DNA from: Alcaligenaceae bacterium
GTDB lineage: Bacteria; Pseudomonadota; Gammaproteobacteria; Burkholderiales; Burkholderiaceae_B
Length of the DNA stretch: 64,000 nt
Assembly (NCBI GenBank): GCA_029263615.1
Contig: JAJUFT010000001.1
Coordinates: 23,388 to 87,387, forward strand
Direction: 5' to 3'
Of the stretch, positions 1-9,699 are shown in pieces. Under the pieces are notes generated by a model. It was not told the origin of the DNA. It worked only from the letters and a program-made list of their open reading frames with translations, and did not search any database. A program made the translations under genes and the position numbers. Position 1 is the stretch's first letter; every line of letters starts with the position of its first letter.

Positions 1-34
1 ATCCGTCGCATTGTTTCAAAATTCGGAGAACGCC

Positions 35-1519
35 ATGCAACCCTCATCCCCCCACGTGCTTCTGACACCGTCCGAGATGGGACAGGCCGATCAGCTTGCG
101 ATGGCGGGGGGCATACTGGGGGCGCGACTGATGGAGGCGGCCGGCCGGGCCGTGGCGGAGGCGGTCCAGGCGCGCTGGCGCCCCCGGCCCGTGCTCGTGT
201 TGTGCGGGCCCGGCAATAACGGCGGAGACGGTTTTGTCGTGGCCCGCCTGCTGGCCTCGGCGGGATGGCCGGTGACACTGGGCCTGCTGGGTGAACGGCA
301 AGCCTTGCGCGGCGACGCCGCCTGGGCGGCAGGGCAGTGGAATGGGCCGGTGCATCCGGCGCATCCCGATCTGTTGCAGGGCGCCGAGCTGGTTGTGGAC
401 GCCCTGTTCGGGGCGGGGCTTTCCCGTGATGTGGATGGCGTGGCAGCCCAGCTGCTGTGCGCGATCGAACAACGCGGCCTTCCCGTGTGCGCGGTGGACG
501 TGCCCAGCGGCATTGACGGCGAAACCGGTGCCGTCCGCGGAGCTGCCGTCCACGCCGCGCTGACGGTGACCTTCTTCCGCAAGAAACCCGGACACCTGTT
601 GCTTCCGGGGCGACAATACTGCGGCGAAACGCAGGTGGCGGATATCGGCATTCCGCAGCATGTACTTGAGGAGGTCGCCTCGCTGACGTTCGAAAACGCG
701 CCCGCGCTCTGGGCGAGTCGCTTCCCCTGGCCGCAGCCCGACAGCCACAAGTACAGGCGCGGCCATGTGCTGGTAGCCGGGGGCGGTCAGATGACGGGTG
801 CGGCAAGACTGGTGGCCATGGCGGCCGCCCGGGTGGGCGCCGGGCTGGTGACCGTGGCGGCTCCGGCACAAGCCTGGAGCATTTATGCCACGGCGCTGAC
901 CAGCATCATGGTGGAGAACCTCGGGGAGGGTGATTTGTCATCCGCGCTGGTCGACACCCGCCGTAACGCGATCGTGCTGGGGCCGGGAGCGGGTGTGACA
1001 GAGCAGACACGCCGCAATGTATTGGCCGCGGCAGCGACCGGTCGCGCGCTGGTGCTCGATGCGGATGCGCTCACGGTGTTTACCGAGAAGCCTGACGAGC
1101 TGTTCTCGGCCCTGCGCGGTCCCTGCGTGCTGACGCCGCACGATGGCGAATTTCAGCGGCTGTTCCAGGTGGAGGGCGATCGGCTGGCGCGGGCGCGTGC
1201 CGCTGCGCGTCATTCGGGAACGGTAGTGATCCTCAAGGGAGCGGATACCGTGGTGGCGGAGCCCGGCGGCAGGGCAGTCATCAATGTGAGTGCGCCGCCC
1301 TGGCTGGCGACAGCGGGCGCGGGAGATGTCCTGGCAGGGGTCGCGGCGGGGCTGCTGGCACAGGGAATGCCGGTTTTTGAATCGGCCTGTGCAGCGGTCT
1401 GGCTGCATGGCCGGGCGGCCGCCTTGGCCGGCCCGGGCCTGATTTCCGAAGACCTTCCCGGTCTGCTGCCGCAGGCCTTGCGGCAGCTGTATGAAGCGGG
1501 CGAGTCAGCCGGCGCTTAG
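35..1519 (+). CDS. nnr: Bifunctional NAD(P)H-hydrate epimerase / ADP-dependent NAD(P)H-hydrate dehydratase
   Basis: Repairs hydrated NADH and NADPH (NADHX/NADPHX): the N-terminal YjeF_N half epimerises the R form and the C-terminal ribokinase-like half dehydrates the S form using ADP. Epimerase half, about residues 1-215: NNGGDG and DVPSGIDG motifs. Dehydratase half, about 225-494: LVAGGG, LGPGAG, LTPHDGEF, LKGADTV and the catalytic TAGAGD loop. The ORF track opens at a TTG at 11, but the ATG at 35 has a GGAGAA ribosome site six bases upstream, so I use it (494 aa, normal for the fused form). Its stop overlaps the convergent Usp gene by 4 bp. Family assignment is secure. Confidence 0.95.
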   Translation: MQPSSPHVLLTPSEMGQADQLAMAGGILGARLMEAAGRAVAEAVQARWRPRPVLVLCGPGNNGGDGFVVARLLASAGWPVTLGLLGERQALRGDAAWAAGQWNGPVHPAHPDLLQGAELVVDALFGAGLSRDVDGVAAQLLCAIEQRGLPVCAVDVPSGIDGETGAVRGAAVHAALTVTFFRKKPGHLLLPGRQYCGETQVADIGIPQHVLEEVASLTFENAPALWASRFPWPQPDSHKYRRGHVLVAGGGQMTGAARLVAMAAARVGAGLVTVAAPAQAWSIYATALTSIMVENLGEGDLSSALVDTRRNAIVLGPGAGVTEQTRRNVLAAAATGRALVLDADALTVFTEKPDELFSALRGPCVLTPHDGEFQRLFQVEGDRLARARAAARHSGTVVILKGADTVVAEPGGRAVINVSAPPWLATAGAGDVLAGVAAGLLAQGMPVFESACAAVWLHGRAAALAGPGLISEDLPGLLPQALRQLYEAGESAGA

Positions 1520-2352
1520 TGGGCCAGCAGCACGGGCACCGTCATGGATGACAGCAGGGTGCGCGAGGCGCCACCCATCACCCACTGGCGCATGCGGCTG
1601 TGGCCATAGGCACCCATGACGATCAGGTCGCTGCCGACATCGCTGGCCGTATTCAGAATGACATTGCCCACGCCAATGTCGTCGCTCTTCTTCACCAGGT
1701 GCTTGGGCTGGGGGTAGCCGCGGCCCGTGCAGAAGGAGGCGAAATCGTTTTCGCGCAAATCGAATTCCCGGAAAATGCGCTCGTCGCGGTCGATCTCCAG
1801 CACCGTCAGTTCCTTGCAGTCCTTCAGGAAGGGAGCCGCGTCGGAAAATGCGCGGGCCGCTTCACGGCGCTGGTCCCAGCAATACAGGACGCGCTGACCG
1901 ATGGATTCGATGCGGCCGGCGTTGGGAATCATGAGCACGGGGCGCCCCGAGGCCATGACCACGGATTCGGGAAGGTTCGCAATGATGGCCGTGACTGTGT
2001 CGACTTGCTCGGCCTTGCTCATGATGAGCAGATCGCAGTAGCGGGCATGCAGGGCGAGAGCTTCGTCGGCTTCGCCAGCCGGGGTGCGGAAGGAATGCTT
2101 CACACCTGCGGCTTCAGCGCGCTCGGTGAACATCTTCTGCACGGAATCACGGAATTCTTCACGACGGCCCCGCAGAATCTTGCGGACGTCCTGGGGAATG
2201 ATCGACTCATCGTAATAATGCGCGGCCACCCCGTTGGCCGGATAAACGCCGATGACTTCGGCATTGTGTTCCTTGGCAAGCTGCAGACCGACGTCGATTC
2301 GGCGCGAGCAGGTGTTGTCGTTGTTCAGATGAATGGCGATTCGACCGAGCAT
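1516..2352 (-). CDS. Universal stress protein, tandem UspA domains
   Basis: A 278-aa protein made of two UspA folds, cytoplasmic, of the stress-response nucleotide-binding family. The first half (MLGRIAIHLNN to about residue 140) has a degenerate nucleotide site. The second half ends with GAYGHSRMRQWVMGGASR, close to the G-x2-G-x9-G-S/T ATP-binding motif. The start at 2352 is preferred over the longer ORF start at 2418 because AGGAGGG lies just upstream. It converges on nnr with a 4-bp overlap and is a single-gene unit. The exact physiological role of such tandem Usp proteins is usually unknown, and I do not assign one. Confidence 0.88.
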   Translation of the reverse strand: MLGRIAIHLNNDNTCSRRIDVGLQLAKEHNAEVIGVYPANGVAAHYYDESIIPQDVRKILRGRREEFRDSVQKMFTERAEAAGVKHSFRTPAGEADEALALHARYCDLLIMSKAEQVDTVTAIIANLPESVVMASGRPVLMIPNAGRIESIGQRVLYCWDQRREAARAFSDAAPFLKDCKELTVLEIDRDERIFREFDLRENDFASFCTGRGYPQPKHLVKKSDDIGVGNVILNTASDVGSDLIVMGAYGHSRMRQWVMGGASRTLLSSMTVPVLLAH

Positions 2353-2503
2353 GGAAAACCCTCCTGATGGTGTGGTGATATCTTTTCTGAATGTTACACC
2401 AGCCAGGGAAGCAGACACTGCGGAAAATCAAAGCAGCGCTAAACTGTGGTGTTCTTTTTGTTCCTACAGATGATTCGCCTCCGTCGGCTTTGCGTGAGTG
2501 TAG

Positions 2504-3112
<609 letters not shown>

Positions 3113-3156
3113 CCCCGTGCCCAACGCGCACTCCTCAAGTTCCACTGCATCCCGAT

Positions 3157-4125
3157 ATGTCGAAACACAATCCTCACGCCAGCTGCTCGCATGACCCTGC
3201 CTCGCAGGATTCGGAGTGCGAGCACTGCCATCGCGACCCCAAGGGGGTCTATCTGTTCTCGCCGTCCAGCGCCGTTGCCGATCCGGCCGCACTCGACCTG
3301 GCGCGACAACGGTTGCAGGAACTCGGCTTTCGTACGGCCGTGGACCGCAGTGCACTGGAGGTGCATGAGCGCTTCGCCGGTACCGACAAACAGCGTGTCG
3401 CCGCCGTGCATCGCGCCCTCAAACAGAAGCATGAGATCGTCATGGCGACCCGCGGCGGCTACGGCCTGAACCGCATTCTGCACCAGATCGACTGGCAGGC
3501 GGTGGCCGACAGCGGCAAGGTTTTCATCGGCCACAGCGACTTCACCGCTTTCAATCTGGCACTTTTCGCGCAGACCGGCGCGATCAGCTTCACCGGGCCT
3601 TCGGCCATTCCCGATTTCGGGCAGAAGACCCTGGATGACCTCACGGCCGACCTGTTCATGGAATCCATGCGCGAAGAACTGGAAGTGCTGAGTTTTGAGT
3701 CGCCCGATTCCGATCCGGTGGATGCCCGCGGCACGCTCTGGGGGGGCAATCTTGCCATGGTCGTGTCGCTGCTGGGCACGCCCTATTTCCCCCACGTTGA
3801 AGGCGGCATCCTGTTCCTGGAGGACGTCGGTGAGCACCCCTATCGGATCGAGCGCATGCTGACCCAGCTGCTGCATGCGGGCGTGCTCGCTCGTCAGAAG
3901 GCCATTGTGCTGGGCCGCTTCACCGAGTTCCGCCTGGCCGCCCACGACAACGGCTACACCCTCGACTCCGTGATTCGCTGGTTGCGCTCGCTCTGCAAGG
4001 TACCGGTGGTCACGGGCTTGCCCTACGGCCATGTGAAGCTCAAGGCGACCCTGCCCGTGGGGGCACAGGCCGGCATCGCGACAGAAGACGGCATGGCCTA
4101 TCTGCTGCTTCGCGAGCACCATTGA
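3157..4125 (+). CDS. ldcA: Muramoyltetrapeptide (LD-) carboxypeptidase, peptidase S66
   Basis: Removes the terminal D-Ala from tetrapeptides during murein recycling in the cytoplasm. Family S66 motifs are present: nucleophile Ser in GHSDFTAFN, the acidic region FLEDVGEHPYRIERM, and the late His in GLPYGHVKLK. I start at the ATG at 3157 (MSKHNPHA), giving 322 aa; the track start at 2974 lies inside tadA and reads a low-quality leader. The first 28 residues contain several Cys and His (CSHD, CEHCHRD), an addition absent from E. coli LdcA that could bind a metal; this is inference. Confidence 0.9.
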   Translation: MSKHNPHASCSHDPASQDSECEHCHRDPKGVYLFSPSSAVADPAALDLARQRLQELGFRTAVDRSALEVHERFAGTDKQRVAAVHRALKQKHEIVMATRGGYGLNRILHQIDWQAVADSGKVFIGHSDFTAFNLALFAQTGAISFTGPSAIPDFGQKTLDDLTADLFMESMREELEVLSFESPDSDPVDARGTLWGGNLAMVVSLLGTPYFPHVEGGILFLEDVGEHPYRIERMLTQLLHAGVLARQKAIVLGRFTEFRLAAHDNGYTLDSVIRWLRSLCKVPVVTGLPYGHVKLKATLPVGAQAGIATEDGMAYLLLREHH

Positions 4126-4134
4126 CACCACGCA

Positions 4135-4153
4135 GTAAAATAGAAGGTTTTAC
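4135..4153 (+). repeat. Short inverted repeat upstream of ybiT
   Basis: GTAAAA and TTTTAC form a perfect 6-bp inverted repeat around a 7-base loop in the 54-bp gap between ldcA and ybiT. It contains TAAAAT, which resembles the -10 box in front of tsaD, rlmD and gmk here. A TTGACA at 4122-4127 is too close (8 bp) to pair with it as a -35 box. It could be an operator or chance AT-rich sequence. Confidence 0.35.
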
Positions 4154-4179
4154 CCACCTTTCCTGGAATTCCAAACCAA

Positions 4180-5784
4180 GTGATCACCACGTCCAACCTC
4201 ACCATCCAGTTTGGCGCCAAGCCGCTGTTCGAGAATGTCAGTGTCAAGTTCGGCGAAGGCAACCGATATGGCCTGATTGGCGCGAACGGTTCCGGCAAGT
4301 CGACTTTCATGAAAATCATTGGCGGCGACCTGGAACCCAGCTCGGGGAACGTGTCCCTCGATCCCGGCGTCCGTCTGGGCAAGCTGCGGCAGGACCAGTT
4401 CGCCTATGAAAACGTGCGGGTCCTGGATGTCGTGATGATGGGCCACGAGGAAATGTGGGCTGCCATGACCGAACGCGACGCGATCTACGCCAACCTGGAG
4501 TCCACGGACGAAGATTACATGCGTGCGGCCGAGCTCGAAGCCAAGTTTGCCGAGTATGACGGGTATACGGCAGAAGCCCGGGCGGGCGAACTGCTGCTGG
4601 GCCTGGAGATCCCCGTCGAGCAGCACGATCTGCCCATGCGCGAAATCGCTCCCGGATGGAAGCTGCGCGTGCTGCTGGCCCAGGCGCTGTTCTCCAACCC
4701 GGACGTGCTGCTGCTGGACGAACCCACCAACAACCTGGACATCAACACCATTCGCTGGCTGGAAGGGGTGCTCAACAGCTATCAGAGCACGATGATCATC
4801 ATCAGCCACGATCGCCACTTCCTGAATCAGGTCTGCACGCACATGGCCGACCTGGATTATCGTGAGCTGAGGGTCTATCCCGGCAACTACGACGATTACA
4901 TGCTGGCCGCCGCCGAAGCGCGCGCCCGCGTGTCGGCCGCCAATGCGCGTGCCAAGGAGCGCGTCGCCGAGCTGCAGGACTTCGTCCGCCGCTTCGCGGC
5001 CAACAAGTCCAAGTCGCGCCAGGCCACCTCGCGTCTCAAGCAGATCGACCGCATCAAGGCTTCCACAGTCGAGGTGAAACCATCTTCACGGGTGCACCCC
5101 TACATTCGCTTCGAACAGAACAAGGTGCTGCACCGGCTGGCCGTCACCGTGGAAGACATCTCCAAGGCCTACGACGGTCGCCCGGTCATCCGTCCTTTTT
5201 CCATGACGGTTGAGGCCGGCCAGAAAGTGGCCATCATCGGCGCTAACGGAGTGGGCAAGACGACCTTGCTGCGCATGCTGGCGGGCGATCTGAAGCCCGA
5301 CACCGGCACTGTGAAATGGTCGGATGCCGCCGACCTCGGCTACATGGCACAGGACGTCTCCGACCAGTTCGAGTCGGATCTGAACCTGTTTGATTGGCTG
5401 AGCGAATACCGGCAACCGGGCGACGACGACCAGGCCATGCGGTCGGTTCTGGGCCGCCTGCTGTTCTCGGGCGACGAGATCGGCAAATCCGTTTCGGTGC
5501 TGTCCGGGGGCGAAAAGAACCGCATGAGTTTTGGTCGCCTCATGCTGGGGCGGCACAACGTCATGCTGCTGGATGAGCCCACCAACCATCTGGACATGGA
5601 ATCCATCGAATCGCTGCAGTATGCGCTAGATCTCTACAAGGGAACGCTGTTCTTCGTGTCGCACGACCGGGAGTTCGTATCCGGTCTGGCCACCCGCGTG
5701 ATCGAAGTTCTGCCCGGAGGCGAAATCGTCGACTACCTCGGCGATTATGAAGACTATCTCAGTTCGCGTGGAATCGAGTCCTGA
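4180..5784 (+). CDS. ybiT: ABC-F family ATPase YbiT
   Basis: Ribosome-associated translation factor of the ABC-F class: two ABC domains, no membrane part. It follows E. coli YbiT (530 aa) along its whole length. Domain 1 has Walker [10 protein letters not shown] and DEPTNNLD, with the YbiT-type replacement of the LSGGQ signature by [12 protein letters not shown]. The linker carries [11 protein letters not shown]. Domain 2 has [17 protein letters not shown] and DEPTNHLD. The start is GTG at 4180, preceded by GGAATTCC instead of a strong Shine-Dalgarno site. Such proteins act in translation or antibiotic protection; which role this one has cannot be read from sequence. Confidence 0.95.
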   Translation: MITTSNLTIQFGAKPLFENVSVKFGEGNRYGLIGANGSGKSTFMKIIGGDLEPSSGNVSLDPGVRLGKLRQDQFAYENVRVLDVVMMGHEEMWAAMTERDAIYANLESTDEDYMRAAELEAKFAEYDGYTAEARAGELLLGLEIPVEQHDLPMREIAPGWKLRVLLAQALFSNPDVLLLDEPTNNLDINTIRWLEGVLNSYQSTMIIISHDRHFLNQVCTHMADLDYRELRVYPGNYDDYMLAAAEARARVSAANARAKERVAELQDFVRRFAANKSKSRQATSRLKQIDRIKASTVEVKPSSRVHPYIRFEQNKVLHRLAVTVEDISKAYDGRPVIRPFSMTVEAGQKVAIIGANGVGKTTLLRMLAGDLKPDTGTVKWSDAADLGYMAQDVSDQFESDLNLFDWLSEYRQPGDDDQAMRSVLGRLLFSGDEIGKSVSVLSGGEKNRMSFGRLMLGRHNVMLLDEPTNHLDMESIESLQYALDLYKGTLFFVSHDREFVSGLATRVIEVLPGGEIVDYLGDYEDYLSSRGIES

Positions 5785-5799
5785 TCGCGTTCGCAGGCA

Positions 5800-6423
5800 A
5801 TGAGTTTCACCCTTACCGGAATCGCCCGTCACGAAGAAATCATCAAGAAGAGCCGCTTCCTGGCCCTGGCCGCGCCGGTGACCTCGGCCGAAGAAGCCAT
5901 GGCTTTCCTTGCGGCGCATCATGTGCCCGAGGCCACGCACAATTGCTGGGCCTATCGCATCGGTCAGGAATATCGGTTCAACGATGATGGCGAACCCGGC
6001 GGCACGGCGGGGCGACCCATATTGCAGGCCATCGAAGGCCAGCAATGCGACCGGGTGGCCGTGCTGGTGATTCGCTGGTTCGGGGGGATCAAGTTGGGGT
6101 CAGGCGGGCTGGTCCGCGCCTATGGCGGCGTGGCGGCCCAGTGCCTGCGCCTGGCAGACAAAGTGGAGATTGTCGAGGAGGCCCTGCTGGACTGTGCCTG
6201 CCCCTTTTCGGAAGTGGCCTTGCTGCAGTCGCGTTTCGCTAGCCACGGCGTGCGGGTGGTGGAAGAAGCTTTTGATGCCGAGGGGGCGAACTGGGTGCTC
6301 GCCGTCCCCAAGGAGCAGGCCGCTCAGGTGGCAGCCATGATCATCGACATCACTCGTGGTCGGGCGCGTTGCTCTGCGCAGCCGCCATCTCCGCATGGAC
6401 CTTCTCCATGTCAAGCGCCTTAA
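5800..6423 (+). CDS. yigZ: YigZ/IMPACT family protein
   Basis: A 207-aa UPF0029 (YigZ/IMPACT) protein. The N-terminal domain has the family hallmarks KKSRFLA, THNCWAYRIG, DDGEPGGTAGRPIL and VIRWFGGIKLGSGGL; the C-terminal domain is the small ferredoxin-like DUF1949 fold. Its biochemical function is unsettled in bacteria; human IMPACT regulates the GCN1/GCN2 pathway. The last 24 codons or so lie antisense to the end of the thioredoxin gene and read as low-complexity SAQPPSPHGPSP, so the natural stop may have been lost. It lies 15 bp after ybiT and is probably co-transcribed with it. Confidence 0.9.
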   Translation: MSFTLTGIARHEEIIKKSRFLALAAPVTSAEEAMAFLAAHHVPEATHNCWAYRIGQEYRFNDDGEPGGTAGRPILQAIEGQQCDRVAVLVIRWFGGIKLGSGGLVRAYGGVAAQCLRLADKVEIVEEALLDCACPFSEVALLQSRFASHGVRVVEEAFDAEGANWVLAVPKEQAAQVAAMIIDITRGRARCSAQPPSPHGPSPCQAP

Positions 6424-6730
6424 GTTGCTTGACGAGTTCGGCCAGCTGAGCCTGAGCCAGCGCACCCGCCTGCCGGAACAACAGCACGCGTTCGCGGAAC
6501 ACCATCAGGGTGGGAATGGAGCGGATGCCCAGGGCTTCGGCGATTTCAGGATGCTCTTCAGTGTTGATCTTGGCAAAGGTCACGTCGGGGTGTTCGGCCG
6601 CTTCCGCCTCGAATACCGGCGAAAAGGTCTTGCAGGGGCCGCACCAGGGCGCCCAGAAGTCCACGATCAACGGCTTGTCGGCGTCGATCGCCTCCTGAAA
6701 CGTATCCTTGTTCAAATCGATAGTCGTCAT
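6350..6730 (-). CDS. Thioredoxin family protein
   Basis: A cytoplasmic thioredoxin fold of 126 aa with the active site WAPWCGPCKTF and the conserved cis-Pro region SIPTLMVF. I start at the ATG at 6730 (MTTIDLNKD), which has AAGGA upstream; the track start at 6787 adds a junk-like leader. The C-terminal tail runs about 20 residues past the usual thioredoxin helix and is Ala/Met/Glu-rich. It is a stand-alone gene convergent with yigZ, with a 74-bp overlap of coding ends. Whether it is the housekeeping TrxA or an accessory thioredoxin cannot be decided; FWAPWCGPC fits either. Confidence 0.9.
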   Translation of the reverse strand: MTTIDLNKDTFQEAIDADKPLIVDFWAPWCGPCKTFSPVFEAEAAEHPDVTFAKINTEEHPEIAEALGIRSIPTLMVFRERVLLFRQAGALAQAQLAELVKQLKALDMEKVHAEMAAAQSNAPDHE

Positions 6731-6875
6731 TGGCGCTGGTCCTTGTAAAAATGGGCGGCTCCGTCGTTCCGAATGCCGCCCGTTCATCTCAGCTGCCAGT
6801 GTATACCGTTATGCCCGGCCCGTCGTTTCGGAATTCTGCCTCTCGCAACAACGATTGACGGCGAGGGCGGGGCAA

Positions 6876-9608
6876 TCAGTTCGCGGTCGGCCCGGTCGGA
6901 CCCCGGGAATGGTCAGGCTGCTGCTGCAGCCACGCCTCGAATTCGGCTGCCGGGAGGGGCCGGCTGATCAGGTAACCCTGTATGACGTCACAGCCGTGTT
7001 CCTTGAGAAAGGCTCGCTGTTCGGGCGTTTCCACTCCTTCAGCCAGGGCGATCATTCCCAAATTGTGCGCCAGTTTGATGATGGCGCGGATGATGGCGCC
7101 GCCACTTTCGTCGGCCCCGATGTCCGCCACGAAACTGCGGTCCACCTTCAGGATGTCCAGCGGGAAATTCCTCAGCTGCGCCATACTCGAATAACCGGTT
7201 CCGAAGTCGTCCAAAGACAGGGTCACCCCCACCTTCTTCAACATGTGCAGGGCCCGGTTGGCTGCGGCGACATCCTCGGCCAGCAGGGTTTCGGTCAGTT
7301 CGAGTTCCAGATACTTGGGGTCCAGCAGGGTATCGCGCAGGACGCACTGAACGGTGAGGGGAAGATCGCGTTCGCGGAACTGGCGCGCTGACAGGTTCAC
7401 CGCCATGCGCATGGGGGGCAAGCCTTTGGCCTGCCATTTGGCAGCCTGCCGGCAAGCAGTGCGGAGGATCCATTCCCCCAGCGGGATGATGAGGCCGGTT
7501 TCTTCGGCCAGCGGAATGAAGTCACCGGGAGGCACCAGCCCGCGCGTCGGATGACGCCAGCGCACCAGTGCCTCGACCCCCGTCAGCGACCCGTCCTCGA
7601 GACTGATCTGCGGCTGGTAATGCAGCTCGAACTCCCGGTTCGCGAGCGCCGAATGCAGATCCGCTTCCAGCGTGACGCGCTGCATGGCCTGCTGAAGCAG
7701 TGATTCACTGAAAAATTCGAAGGTATTGCGCCCCATGTTTTTGGCGGCGTACATGGCCATGTCCGCATGCTTGATGAGGACCTCCGGGTCCTCGCCGTCT
7801 TGCGGGTGGATGGCCACGCCCACGCTGCAGGTGGGATGGAAGCGCTGGGTGCCCAGTTTCAGGGGGCGGGCCACCGCTGCCATGATCCGGTGCAGGCTCG
7901 CCTTGGCATTACGGGGCGGCTTGTGGTCAAACAGGATGAACACGAACTCGTCGCCACCGCGTCGGGCCACCATGTCTCCCTCGTGCAGGGTTTCTTCCAG
8001 ACGCTTGGCGATTTGCTGGATGGCAATGTCGCCCTGCGTGTGGCCCAGCGAATCGTTCATCAGCTTGAAGTTGTCCAGATCCAGGAACGCGACCCAGAAC
8101 GTTGGCCCGCCGTTTTTGGCGGCTTCGATGGCCTTGCTGAGCCGTTCGCTCAGGGCATGGCGGTTGGGCAGCAGGGTCAGCGCGTCGTGCCGTGCCTGGA
8201 ATTCCAGGGTTTCCTGGTAGAGCAGCGTCTGGGTGATGTCGTACTTGGCGGCCACGAAGTGGGTGACCTTCCCCGATTCGTCGAGGACGGGCGCCATGTG
8301 AACGCGCGACCAGTACATCTGGCCGTCCTTGCGGTAATTGCGCAAGGTGACGTAGCCCTCGGTCTTGTCCTTCAGAATCTGCTTGAGTTCCTTCAGCCCA
8401 TCCTGATCCGTGTCGATGCCGTGCATCAGGCGCAGACTGCGGCCCAGCACCTCACTCGCCGAATAGCCCGTCATGCGTTCGAAGGCAGGGTTGACGTACT
8501 CGACGGGATACCCGGGCTGGGTGGCGCTGGCGATCACGATGGCGTTGGCGCTGGCCTCGATGGCACGCTCGCGCAGATGCAGCGCGACTTCGGCCTCGCG
8601 GCGCAGGCTTCGGTCGGCACTCGCCCGTTCCTGGCTGCGCAGGCGGGCGCGCTGCAGGATCACGATGATGCCGGCAGCAAACAGCGACAGCAGCAGGCCG
8701 GCCGCCGCCACGGCCCAGCTCAGCCACTGCTGCGAGACGCCCTGATAGCCGTCAGCCATGGCGACATTGAGCGTCCACAGTGTGCCGCCGACCGTCAGGG
8801 GCAGCTGCGTGCGCAAGGCATCGTTCGGAAACCTGCCGCCGTTAAAGTTTTCATAGACCGTCACCGGAGCAAGCTGCGGCCGTCCATCGTCGACATAGCC
8901 TTCATAACGAAGACGAACGTAGGCGTCCATGGCGGGCTGATTCTTCAGGACCGACTGCATCAGACGGGCAGGCTGCAAAGCCAGGAAAACCGCGCCTTCG
9001 AAATTCTGCCGCCGCAGTTCCGGGAGCTCCGGGGCCATGCCATGGCGGTACAAAGGCAGGAAAATCAGGAAGATGTCCGGCCTGTCCGGATTGATGTGCG
9101 AACGGAGGGGGCCGGTCGCCGCCATGTCGCCCGTATCGCGGGCTCGGAAAATGGCGTCGCGACGAATGGGCTCCGGGGTCACGGGCATGGCCAGTGAGGG
9201 CTGGTCGAGGGGGCGGTCGAACAGATAGACCAGCCGTAGCAGGAAGTCGCCCGGTGCCTGGCGGCTTGAATTGGGGCGCACATAGCCCACCGAATCGATG
9301 CCCGGCAGCTGCTCGCGTATCTTCAGGACGTGTGCCACGCGCTGAAAGGCGCTTTCAGAGAAATACGGATGCGAGAAGAATTCGGCCTGATAGGCGCGCA
9401 ACGCGTCGATGTGGCGATAGATGTGCAGCGAGACATCGCTGCGGATGCGCGCCGCTTCCACTTCCCATTGCGCCTGCTGTTCCTGCTGGATGACGCGCTG
9501 CGTGTAGTAAACAATGGCCGAGGTCGTCAGCAGACCGAATACCAGGAATAGGACTGGAAGCCAGAGACCCTTGCGGTCTGGTCGGCCCCGGGGAAGTGCG
9601 GGCGGCAC
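6876..9608 (-). CDS. Membrane CHASE-like / PAS / GGDEF / EAL cyclic-di-GMP protein
   Basis: A 910-aa inner-membrane protein. A first transmembrane helix (about 14-35), a periplasmic CHASE-like sensor region and a second helix (about 300-325) are followed by PAS (YVNPAFERMTGYS), GGDEF (ARRGGDEFVF) and EAL domains. EAL keeps its catalytic set: EALVRW, VNLSARQF, ELTETLL, LDDFGTGYSS, ILKVDRSF and EGVETPEQ, so diguanylate phosphodiesterase activity is likely. The GGDEF motif is intact, but the upstream inhibitory-site position reads HEGD instead of RxxD, so product inhibition is probably lost. Net activity cannot be told from sequence. It is a monocistronic unit behind its own promoter. Confidence 0.93.
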   Translation of the reverse strand: MPPALPRGRPDRKGLWLPVLFLVFGLLTTSAIVYYTQRVIQQEQQAQWEVEAARIRSDVSLHIYRHIDALRAYQAEFFSHPYFSESAFQRVAHVLKIREQLPGIDSVGYVRPNSSRQAPGDFLLRLVYLFDRPLDQPSLAMPVTPEPIRRDAIFRARDTGDMAATGPLRSHINPDRPDIFLIFLPLYRHGMAPELPELRRQNFEGAVFLALQPARLMQSVLKNQPAMDAYVRLRYEGYVDDGRPQLAPVTVYENFNGGRFPNDALRTQLPLTVGGTLWTLNVAMADGYQGVSQQWLSWAVAAAGLLLSLFAAGIIVILQRARLRSQERASADRSLRREAEVALHLRERAIEASANAIVIASATQPGYPVEYVNPAFERMTGYSASEVLGRSLRLMHGIDTDQDGLKELKQILKDKTEGYVTLRNYRKDGQMYWSRVHMAPVLDESGKVTHFVAAKYDITQTLLYQETLEFQARHDALTLLPNRHALSERLSKAIEAAKNGGPTFWVAFLDLDNFKLMNDSLGHTQGDIAIQQIAKRLEETLHEGDMVARRGGDEFVFILFDHKPPRNAKASLHRIMAAVARPLKLGTQRFHPTCSVGVAIHPQDGEDPEVLIKHADMAMYAAKNMGRNTFEFFSESLLQQAMQRVTLEADLHSALANREFELHYQPQISLEDGSLTGVEALVRWRHPTRGLVPPGDFIPLAEETGLIIPLGEWILRTACRQAAKWQAKGLPPMRMAVNLSARQFRERDLPLTVQCVLRDTLLDPKYLELELTETLLAEDVAAANRALHMLKKVGVTLSLDDFGTGYSSMAQLRNFPLDILKVDRSFVADIGADESGGAIIRAIIKLAHNLGMIALAEGVETPEQRAFLKEHGCDVIQGYLISRPLPAAEFEAWLQQQPDHSRGPTGPTAN

Positions 9609-9640
9609 GGTATCGACTCGGACTGTTTACTTTGTTTACA

Positions 9641-9691
9641 AATGCGACTTGAATCGCATTATATCGAGTTATGCGCTACTTGATACGTCAA
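9641..9691 (-). promoter_or_regulatory. Promoter region with dyad overlapping the -10 box of the GGDEF/EAL gene
   Basis: Read on the minus strand, a perfect TATAAT (plus 9658-9663) overlaps the inverted repeat AATGCGA-ttcaag-TCGCATT (plus 9641-9660), which would span the transcription start. A TTGACG at plus 9686-9691 is 22 bp from TATAAT, too far for a standard -35 box, so an activator may be needed or another start used. The whole 91-bp gap between the permease stop and this gene is AT-richer than its surroundings. Confidence 0.5.
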
Positions 9692-9699
9692 ACATTCAA

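Noticed and set aside
44-871. A 275-aa minus-strand ORF antisense to nnr
   Set aside because: High-GC shadow frame with no domain and composition of reverse reading; the plus-strand enzyme explains the region.
4122-4127. A perfect TTGACA in front of ybiT as a -35 box
   Set aside because: It spans the ldcA stop and lies only 8 bp from the TAAAAT box; no -10 box is found at 16-18 bp.
7767-9197. A 476-aa plus-strand ORF antisense to the GGDEF/EAL gene
   Set aside because: Low-complexity shadow frame; the minus strand encodes a complete multi-domain protein over the same bases.
9681-9695. TTGACGTATCAA as a second palindrome upstream of the GGDEF/EAL gene
   Set aside because: Only four-base arms; not distinguishable from chance.
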